Assembly: GCA_034430155.1 (NCBI GenBank)
Contig: DAOUET010000122.1
Location: 1 to 64,000, forward strand
Length of the DNA stretch: 64,000 nucleotides
Direction of reading: 5' to 3'
DNA from: DAOUET01 sp034430155
GTDB lineage: Bacteria > Chloroflexota > Anaerolineae > Anaerolineales > UBA4823
A program made the translations under genes and the position numbers. The notes under the pieces were generated by a model. That model was not told the origin of the DNA. It worked only from the letters and a program-made list of their open reading frames with translations, and did no database searches. This document shows positions 58,313-64,000 of this stretch, in pieces (within the stretch, counting starts at the first letter, position 1; every line of letters starts with the position of its first letter).

Positions 58313-59884
58313 GTGCGTCGATTTCTTCTGCTACTTCTTTTGGTTTTTCTTCTGAGTTGCCAGGCGCTTGCTTTTGGGCAAGGGACACTGACTCCCACAT
58401 TGCCCGCTTTAGTGACGGTCACTCCTGCACAGGTCTCGCCTTCACCCACCTTAGCCCCTCTCTCGACCAAATCTTCACCTGTCACGCCTCCAACACCATC
58501 CGCCTCCCCGGTTGCCCCAGATGTACCCGTTTTTACCGTGCGCCTTCACCCAGATGGAGGCTTGTACGTAGGGGACCAAGTGAGCCTGGAGGTGATCGCA
58601 CCTCAAGAAGCGGACTTGCAGGATAATCAGGTCCAGGTTCAGGTTGGCGATCACGATCTGGGTTCTGCAGATTTCAAGCCTTATGGTCTGGTTGGACGAC
58701 TTCAAGCCACGCTATTATGGGCCTGGAATACAAGCGACCTCCAACCAGGCGCCTATACCCTGACCTTTTCAGTCAAGCCGGCTGGTTATTCCTGGTCCCA
58801 AACGGTTATGCTCAATCCCCAGAGCCAGGTGCTGCCTCCCGCGCCCCTAGCCCATTGGGAAACGGTCGCAAGTGAGTGCTGCCGGGTGCACTACATCACT
58901 GGAACCGATGCAGCTCGGAATTTAGCTGCTTTGCTCGAAACCGCAGACCGGCAGGCTGCCATGTCTGTCGAGCAAATGGGAGTCAGCCTTGATCAACCGA
59001 TACCGGTTACTATCTTGCCGCGCGTGCTTGGACATGGCGGCTTTACCAGCAACGAGGTTTATGTTACCTACTTAGGGCGCGATTACGCTGGCAGCGATTT
59101 TGCCCAAGTATTGCACCATGAGATCATTCACCTTTTGGACGGTCGTCTGGGTGGTGACTTGCGTCCCGCGATTCTGGTGGAGGGCCTGGCAGTTTACCTG
59201 ACCGGTGGCCATTACAAGCCGGAGCCCTTGCTGCCGCGCGCGGCGGCTTTATTAGATTTAGGCTGGTATATCCCACTTACAACCCTCACCGATGACTTCT
59301 ATACCTCTCAACACGAGATTGGTTATATCGAGGCTGGTGCGTTGGTCAAGTACATGGTCGCTACCTTCGGATGGTCAGCTTATTCAAACTTTTATCGCGA
59401 TATCCATCCTCAGCCAAATGGGCAACAATCCCAGGCGATGGATGCCGCCCTGCAAGCTCATTTTGGGATTAGCTTTCATCAACTGGAACAGGGTTTTACA
59501 GCAGATTTACGCCGCCAGCATATTAACCCGGATGTGTTCGATGATGTCCGTCTGACCATCGCATTTTACGATACTGTGCGTCGCTATCAGCTGGACCTGG
59601 ACCCATCCGCGTATTTCCTTACAGCCTGGTTACCGGATGGTGAGCAAATGCGCCAGCGAGGTATTGTTGCTGATTACATCCGCCATCCTCAAGGCCCTGA
59701 AAACCACTTCCTGGAGGAGCTGCTCGTTCAGGCCGACAGTGCTCTCATAGATGGACGTTATCCTGAGACCGAGCATATCCTGGCGCTCGTAAATGCCAAT
59801 TTAGATGCTATCGATATGAAGGTCTTCCAACCTTATGGTGTTACTTTGCCGGTTTTTGACCTTTTCGCAGTCACCAACCCATAG
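58313..59884 (+). CDS. Secreted metallopeptidase-like lipoprotein (HEIIH)
   Basis: I chose the GTG at 58313 (523 residues), which starts MRRFLLLLLLVFLLSC and gives a lipobox LLSC; an earlier ATG would put 20 unlikely residues in front. A Pro/Thr/Ser-rich linker of 60 residues follows, then a beta domain (VPVFTVRLHPDGGLYVGDQV) and a peptidase-MA-like domain with zinc motif HHEIIHLLDGRLGG near residue 270 and an Glu in VEGLAVYLTGG 20 residues on. It probably acts at the cell surface. A -10 hexamer lies 7 nt upstream. Confidence 0.8.
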   Translation: MRRFLLLLLLVFLLSCQALAFGQGTLTPTLPALVTVTPAQVSPSPTLAPLSTKSSPVTPPTPSASPVAPDVPVFTVRLHPDGGLYVGDQVSLEVIAPQEADLQDNQVQVQVGDHDLGSADFKPYGLVGRLQATLLWAWNTSDLQPGAYTLTFSVKPAGYSWSQTVMLNPQSQVLPPAPLAHWETVASECCRVHYITGTDAARNLAALLETADRQAAMSVEQMGVSLDQPIPVTILPRVLGHGGFTSNEVYVTYLGRDYAGSDFAQVLHHEIIHLLDGRLGGDLRPAILVEGLAVYLTGGHYKPEPLLPRAAALLDLGWYIPLTTLTDDFYTSQHEIGYIEAGALVKYMVATFGWSAYSNFYRDIHPQPNGQQSQAMDAALQAHFGISFHQLEQGFTADLRRQHINPDVFDDVRLTIAFYDTVRRYQLDLDPSAYFLTAWLPDGEQMRQRGIVADYIRHPQGPENHFLEELLVQADSALIDGRYPETEHILALVNANLDAIDMKVFQPYGVTLPVFDLFAVTNP

Positions 59885-60018
59885 GGGTGAGAGCGGAATT
59901 GAAATGCAGGTAGTGTTTATAAAAGGGATAGCCCAGATGGGTATGGGTGCATCCGGGCTAACCTTTTGAAAAGAAGGGCAACTATATTGGTTAAATGAGC
60001 CCCTTTTTCTATATGCCA

Positions 60019-60042
60019 AACCCCGAAGGGGGGCTTTTAAAA
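60019..60042. terminator. Bidirectional CCCC-GAAG-GGGG hairpin between convergent genes
   Basis: AACCCCGAAGGGGGGCTTTT forms a short stem followed by a T-run on plus and with TTTGGC on minus. It separates the peptidase gene and the FHA gene. Confidence 0.6.
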
Positions 60043-60072
60043 TGTCTGGTAGTGGTGAGGCGTTGATTTAGC

Positions 60073-60681
60073 TCAACAACCGGGTAAGAACGGGAAGACC
60101 GAGCACCACAGGTAGTTGGCGTCGATGTACCATATCACGGCACCTACCACGATACAAGCCAGCAGCACCAGGCAGCCGCAGCCGACGTACAACCAGGTCT
60201 GGCTCGCCTTTTTTTCTTCCGGTTGTTCTAGAGGTTCATACTGGGGAACACGACCGGAATACGCGGGTTGGGATGGCGGCGTTTCAGGCACATAAGTTTC
60301 ACGAGGGTATTCAATCTGCGTTGGTGGGGTAGCCCATTGACCCCCTGAGCCTACAACGGTGGCATCTGGATCGTACTTGGCTGCTTGAAAGGTCAGACTC
60401 ACGTTTTCACCCAGCAGAATCGTCTCGCCAGGCTTCACCGGGTGCGGTCCAGCCAAACGTATCCCATCGACAAAGGTGCCATTGGTCGACCCGAGATCTT
60501 CCAGGACATAACCACTGGCTTGTAAGATCATGCGAGCATGCTTGCGTGAGATCTCCGCATCGTTGATAACCACATCATTGGAAATATCCCGGCCAATCCG
60601 GATTTCATCTTTGTCAAGGGCAAAAGATTTGCCTGGTGTTGGACCGGTCCTCATTACCAGTTGATATGATTGGGGAGCCAT
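60073..60681 (-). CDS. FHA domain membrane protein
   Basis: The 202-residue product has an N-terminal FHA domain (residues about 20-95): IRIGRDISNDVVINDAEISR, KHARMILQASGYVLEDLGST and NGTFVDGIRLAG. It binds phosphothreonine, usually from a Ser/Thr kinase not in this window. A Pro/Glu-rich linker (about 110-160) leads to a single C-terminal membrane segment (WLYVGCGCLVLLACIVVGAV). AGGAGG lies 6 nt before the ATG. Two CCCCAATCTG dyads lie in its upstream region. Confidence 0.9.
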   Translation of the reverse strand: MAPQSYQLVMRTGPTPGKSFALDKDEIRIGRDISNDVVINDAEISRKHARMILQASGYVLEDLGSTNGTFVDGIRLAGPHPVKPGETILLGENVSLTFQAAKYDPDATVVGSGGQWATPPTQIEYPRETYVPETPPSQPAYSGRVPQYEPLEQPEEKKASQTWLYVGCGCLVLLACIVVGAVIWYIDANYLWCSVFPFLPGC

Positions 60682-60786
60682 TAATTCCTCCTGATGAATT
60701 TCCCAGAGAATCTGCAGTTAAACCTGCCTACAAGTGTACAGGTTTTTACGATAGCTGTCAAACGGAATTGTAAAGGGGGTGCATGT

Positions 60787-60823
60787 CAGATTGGGGAAGA
60801 GTTTACAACCTGCCCCCAATCTG
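60787..60823. repeat. CAGATTGGGG / CCCCAATCTG inverted repeat upstream of the FHA gene
   Basis: CAGATTGGGG (60787-60796) and CCCCAATCTG (60814-60823) are a perfect 10-bp inverted pair, 17 bp apart. On the minus strand the first copy with its flank (GTAAACTCTTCCCCAATCTG, then ACATGC) matches the 43231-43260 copy (GCAAACTCGCCCCCAATCTG, then ACTTGC) at about 24 of 30 positions. Confidence 0.65.
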
Positions 60824-60859
60824 GGGAGAACAACACCCCAAACCCCATTTGCCCCAGAA

Positions 60860-61648
60860 CTAGACATACACCTTGAGAAGGTGCAAAAATCTGTGCTCTT
60901 CTGCTATCACCATCTCAAATTCGAATATTTCCCCGAATGCCTCGATGACAGCCTCACTCACCTGCTGCATTGTGGGCACGGGTTGCAGGACTTCTGCCAG
61001 GCTTGTCATCGGGTTGTCCTTCAAACCACAACCGATAATTCCATCCCAGTAGCTCATATCCGGGTTTACGTTTAGAGCAAAGCCGTGCCTGGAGACCCCT
61101 TTCACATCGACTTTAACTCCGATGGCAGCGATCTTAGCAACAGGTTTACGTAAATCCGGCGGAGGATCTGCACAGGGAGAGGACACTTCCGGCTGCAGCC
61201 ACACACCAGTAAGACCGGGAACCTGCCCACTAGCAACGCCAAGCTGCGCCAGTGCATTGATCAGCACTTTTTCTAATTTTCGAAGGTAGCCCACGTAATC
61301 TGCCTGCGGCAATCGCCCGGACCCGTTTTGAGGATCTATTCGCAATCCCGCGGTACCCAGATGCAACAGCGGGTAGCCCACCAGCTGTCCTGGACCGTGG
61401 TAAGTGATATCTCCGCCGCGATCCACCCCATGGAGGTGAATACTTCTGCGAACCAGTTCGGTTTCATCCCACAACAAGTTTTCCGAATGACCACTGCGAC
61501 CAAAAGTGTAGGTATGGGGGTGTTCTAACAGTAATAACGTTGCCGGCTGGGTCCCGCTAGCAATTTCTGCAGCCAACCGGTTTTGCAGATCCCAAGCTTG
61601 CTCGTATGGCACCAATCCAAGCTGGTAAATCAAGCATCTCTGTTTCAT
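60860..61648 (-). CDS. lipB: Octanoyltransferase LipB
   Basis: The 262-residue product has LLEHPHTYTFGRSGHSENLL, the signature RGGDITYHGPGQLVGYPLLH (residues about 77-96), KIAAIGVKVDVKGVSRHGFALNV and the catalytic Cys in GIIGCGLKDNPMTSL. It transfers octanoyl from ACP to the lipoyl domain. No Shine-Dalgarno; TATACT lies 6 nt before the ATG (61655-61660), suggesting a leaderless transcript. LipA is not in the window. The gene is longer than typical by about 30 residues because of an insertion with CADPPPDLRKP. Confidence 0.95.
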   Translation of the reverse strand: MKQRCLIYQLGLVPYEQAWDLQNRLAAEIASGTQPATLLLLEHPHTYTFGRSGHSENLLWDETELVRRSIHLHGVDRGGDITYHGPGQLVGYPLLHLGTAGLRIDPQNGSGRLPQADYVGYLRKLEKVLINALAQLGVASGQVPGLTGVWLQPEVSSPCADPPPDLRKPVAKIAAIGVKVDVKGVSRHGFALNVNPDMSYWDGIIGCGLKDNPMTSLAEVLQPVPTMQQVSEAVIEAFGEIFEFEMVIAEEHRFLHLLKVYV

Positions 61649-61654
61649 CAGGCT

Positions 61655-61660
61655 AGTATA
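61655..61660 (-). promoter_or_regulatory. -10 hexamer of lipB, leaderless arrangement
   Basis: On the minus strand TATACT is followed by AGCCTG and ATG. The same TATACT-AGCCnn-ATG layout precedes the deoxynucleoside kinase gene. Confidence 0.5.
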
Positions 61661-61740
61661 CTGGATTTTGGATGAAAGTTACTCGTTTCCTGCCCTTTAG
61701 GGGCCCTGATATAAAAACTCATGTCTGGTGATGCCAGTGC

Positions 61741-63318
61741 TTATGGTGTCGGTGAGGGAATGAGCGTCGAAGTTGCGGTTAGCGCTGGGGTAAGGGTATC
61801 TAGCGCTGTGATAGAGTCGTTTGGGGTCGCGCTCACCTCAGGAGTAGCGCTTGGAGACCATATCTTCAGGTAAATTTGAGGGACCCACCCCACCCGTCCT
61901 TCTCTGTCCTGTACCTCAATCCAGACCAGACCATCTATGACCTGGTAACCGTAGAGCACCGTTAAAATTTGTCCGTCGCGCAGGGTTCCGATGATTGGCC
62001 CGCCCGGCCATTGGCGCATGCGTGGCCCTGGTAAAACCACCTGGGCGACAATTCCAATTGAGGGGGTGGGTGTGTCAGTCGGTGTGGGTGTATTGGTAGG
62101 GGTCAATGTGGGTGTGGTCGTGACGGTGGGTGTGGCGGTGTAGGTGGGCGTAACTGTGGGCGTCTTGGTAAGAGTTGGGCTGGGACCAGGGGTGGATGTA
62201 AATGTCTGGGTGGGCGTTTGGGTGGCCGTGGGCGGGATGAGCGGGTCGAGACGGGCAGTCAGGACTTGATTGATGACCACTTCCACGCTGTTCTCCACCG
62301 AACCATGTAGCACACCTTTGTCTAGCAATCCTGAAGCGATGGCTTTCTGCAAATCCACACTGTCTTGATAACGCCAGGGAGTGATCGTACGGATAGTTAG
62401 ATCCAATTTTAGGGTTTTCCCATCTCGGTTGGATTTCCATTCCACTAATTCTGCCCCTGTAAAAGCATGCACTTTTTGTTGGATGACCTCGTCAATTGAG
62501 CGATCATCGACCGCATCCTGTACAAAGCGGACGCTGATAAAGGAGAGCGGCACCAGCAAAATGGCTGTCAATAAAGCAGAAAGGCGCAAGCTGCGTGGCA
62601 GGCGGTTAGATCCAATCACAGGTCGAGGGCTGAAACCCAGGGCGAAGAATACCAGGGTGGCTGCAAAAGCGATGGTGACGGTGTTGGTAATGAACAGGAG
62701 GAAGGCGCCGCCGGTTACATCAAGCCTGCCAAAAGCCAGTCCAATACCGATAGTGCACAGAGGTGGCATCAAGGCCGTGGCAATGGCGACGCCAGGAAGA
62801 GCTGCTGATATGTTGGGCATTGCTAAGGCATATGCCGCAGCCAGCCCGCCGGCCAGAGCCACGCTCAGGTCGATCGGGCTTGGGCGCGTGCGAGAGAGCA
62901 CTTCACCCGGCAGGTCTTTAAAATAGATGAACGGCATGTAGCGATTAGCCAGGGCCAGCAGGAATGAGATCAGCACAGCCAGCAGCAGCCCCCGTATCAA
63001 AGCCGTCGTGGCGTCACGCAACAGGCGACTGTCCCCGGTAATCGATGCCAAACCCAGGCCGATGATGGGTGACATCAGCGGTGCAACCAGCATGGCCCCG
63101 ATGATAATGGCGGCTGAGTCGGTCAGCAATCCCATGGTGGCGATCGTGCAGGAAAGCACTACCAGAAGGAAGAAATCGAAATCCGGGTGAGAGGCTTCCC
63201 GCAGCTGCACCTGAACTTCCCCGCGCCGTTCCAAGCTGATGGGTTTCACAACCCTACGCCATAAGCGGCGCAGGTGGAAGTGTATTGAATTTTGAGACGG
63301 CTTGGACTCGGAGTTCAC
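61741..63318 (-). CDS. DUF389 membrane protein with Thr/Pro linker and SH3-like domain
   Basis: The 525-residue product has six or so membrane segments (residues 48-270) with the DUF389 motif SAAIIIGAMLVAPLMSPIIG and IATALMPPLCTIGIGLAFGR, as in the TIGR00341 group. A Thr/Pro-rich linker of about 60 residues (TPTVTPTYTATPTVTTT) leads to an SH3-like domain (about 435-490: VLPGPRMRQWPGGPIIGTLR, then VIDGLVWIEVQDREGRVGWV). DUF389 transporter function is unknown. The linker codes low-complexity DNA at 62060-62230. A domain outside the membrane is probable. Confidence 0.88.
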   Translation of the reverse strand: MNSESKPSQNSIHFHLRRLWRRVVKPISLERRGEVQVQLREASHPDFDFFLLVVLSCTIATMGLLTDSAAIIIGAMLVAPLMSPIIGLGLASITGDSRLLRDATTALIRGLLLAVLISFLLALANRYMPFIYFKDLPGEVLSRTRPSPIDLSVALAGGLAAAYALAMPNISAALPGVAIATALMPPLCTIGIGLAFGRLDVTGGAFLLFITNTVTIAFAATLVFFALGFSPRPVIGSNRLPRSLRLSALLTAILLVPLSFISVRFVQDAVDDRSIDEVIQQKVHAFTGAELVEWKSNRDGKTLKLDLTIRTITPWRYQDSVDLQKAIASGLLDKGVLHGSVENSVEVVINQVLTARLDPLIPPTATQTPTQTFTSTPGPSPTLTKTPTVTPTYTATPTVTTTPTLTPTNTPTPTDTPTPSIGIVAQVVLPGPRMRQWPGGPIIGTLRDGQILTVLYGYQVIDGLVWIEVQDREGRVGWVPQIYLKIWSPSATPEVSATPNDSITALDTLTPALTATSTLIPSPTP

Positions 63319-63656
63319 CTTTATATTTTACACCTTAGTGCTTTTGTCGCAAACGAACCTACATCTTTTTTGGGATGGCCTTCGGACGGATTTTATGGTT
63401 AAATCATTATCCTTCCAGGTGCAATTGCTCGGCGTGAATGTTGGTATGGCGAAGATTAAACTACCACGGTGGGGCTCTACCAACCTCTGATCAGGCTTTA
63501 TTAAGCGTAGCAGTGATTGTAAGCGCCCAAACGAAAGGAGAGGAGGGTTGTCTGGTAAGCGTGTAATCCAAATCATGCTGGACCTTGCGGGAACTTATCG
63601 ACCAGATCCGACGTCTGTGAGCTGCAATCTAAAAAAAATTAGAAAGGAACAGATCT
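63319..63656. other. Divergent promoter region, no gene
   Basis: About 340 nt between the DUF389 and SIMPL genes. The only open plus frame runs to 63663 but lacks a convincing start. AT-rich sequence at 63310-63330 may be the DUF389 promoter. AAAGGA lies before the SIMPL ATG. Confidence 0.35.
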
Positions 63657-64000
63657 ATGCGTAACAAAATATCTTTAATCCCGATGGTTATCTTAGTAGC
63701 ATTAGCGCTTAGTGCTTGTGGAACAGCTTTCGCCCAGGAAACCCAGCCACCCACCCGTACTCTGAACGTTACCGGGAGTGGTAAGGTTTTCCTTAGCCCC
63801 GATATCGCCTACATATCTATTGGCGTGCACACCGAGGGTGAAAACGCAGCTGAAGCCGTTTCCAGCAACACGACCCAATCCAAAAAAGTGGCACAGGTAC
63901 TGAGTGGTTTGGGTATCGCCGATAAGGATATTCAGACTAGCAATTTCAGCATCTATCCCCAGCAAGAGTATGATGACAAAGGGCAGGTCACTGGAACGAA
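63657..64000 (+). CDS. SIMPL (DUF541) lipoprotein, 3' end outside window
   Basis: The ATG at 63657 has AAAGGA 8 nt upstream. The product begins MRNKISLIPMVILVALALSA then Cys21, a lipoprotein signal, followed by RTLNVTGSGKVFLSPDIAYI, the start of a SIMPL/DUF541 domain. About 114 codons are visible and the frame is open at the window end. SIMPL proteins are periplasmic or surface proteins often linked to oxidative stress. Complete length unknown. Confidence 0.88.
   Translation, partial: MRNKISLIPMVILVALALSACGTAFAQETQPPTRTLNVTGSGKVFLSPDIAYISIGVHTEGENAAEAVSSNTTQSKKVAQVLSGLGIADKDIQTSNFSIYPQQEYDDKGQVTGT

Noticed and set aside
58117..58485. Minus-strand 122-codon frame
   Set aside because: Overlaps the aminotransferase promoter and the signal-peptide region of the peptidase on the other strand; no motif.
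62060..62230. GTGGGT-rich repeated DNA, considered as a CRISPR or iteron array
   Set aside because: It encodes the Thr/Pro-rich linker of the DUF389 protein; no constant repeats or unique spacers.
63550..63663. Short upstream frame overlapping the SIMPL start, considered as a leader peptide
   Set aside because: No start codon with acceptable spacing from a binding site; low-complexity composition.

Overview
The window reads as a piece of a Chloroflexota chromosome, most likely class Anaerolineae. This rests on sequence style rather than any search: secreted proteins with Thr/Pro-rich linkers and a C-terminal YLPLxxx signature, a YchF GTPase with a GLPQSGKTT P-loop, paired cohesin/dockerin-type modules outside any cellulase, a DUF6391 protein, and a mid-50s G+C impression. 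Both end genes are cut by the window (a GNAT gene at 1, a SIMPL lipoprotein at 64000). No prophage, insertion sequence or CRISPR array was seen.

Layout. 1-3368: GNAT acetyltransferase, a polytopic membrane protein, a DUF1232 protein and a frameshifted DUF6236-like remnant. 3380-6811: three secreted proteins in tandem, ending with a beta-helix protein. 7191-8831: a phosphatase joining an integrase-type core-binding domain to GAF and SpoIIE/PP2C domains. 9011-13309: a minus-strand sulfur operon (CysM, JAMM protease, small protein, ubiquitin-like sulfur carrier, MoeZ-type E1/rhodanese, PIG-L deacetylase) resembling the mycobacterial CysO-dependent cysteine route. 13972-19567: two secreted proteins that share cohesin-like domains, the larger with a dockerin. 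20128-21872: a GntR (YtrA-type) regulator, a slipin and a DUF4177 protein behind a strong promoter overlapped by tandem operator-like repeats. 22044-22059 is a perfect parS palindrome between convergent genes.

22126-29083: nucleotidyltransferase, deoxynucleoside kinase, SSB, PepF, a LysM protein, YchF and two overlapping GNAT genes. 29286-29367: tRNA-Leu(CAA) with its own promoter. 29565-32418: GlgC and a class A beta-lactamase-fold protein. 32530-34418: OsmC, an ArsR-type regulator and a small protein. 34550-34990 is noncoding, with two perfect DnaA boxes 21 bp apart, four CCCC-N6-G-rich dyads and a 13-bp direct repeat; together with parS it is a candidate replication origin. 34991-43141: one minus-strand run (Mg/Co-chelatase-type AAA/VWA protein, class C beta-lactamase-fold protein, aminotransferase, two tandem M1-like lipoproteins).

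43348-54449 is mostly plus strand: ribosomal protein S1, ClpC, RadA, a PucC-type transporter, a HTH / micro-TM / polytopic membrane protein cluster, DUF6391 and HolA. 54439-58117 returns to minus: a small conserved-looking protein, a short FtsK-like ATPase whose perfect consensus promoter carries a LexA-like GAAC-N4-GTTC dyad, RlmD-type methyltransferase and a class V aminotransferase. 58313-64000: secreted HEIIH peptidase, FHA protein, LipB, DUF389 transporter-like protein and the start of a SIMPL lipoprotein.

General themes. Several genes lacking a Shine-Dalgarno (radA, 58313 peptidase, lipB, deoxynucleoside kinase) have a -10 hexamer only 6-7 nt before the start codon, which suggests leaderless transcripts. 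A G/C-flanked dyad related to CCCCAATCTG recurs in at least three intergenic regions and may be a binding site of a regulator or nucleoid protein.
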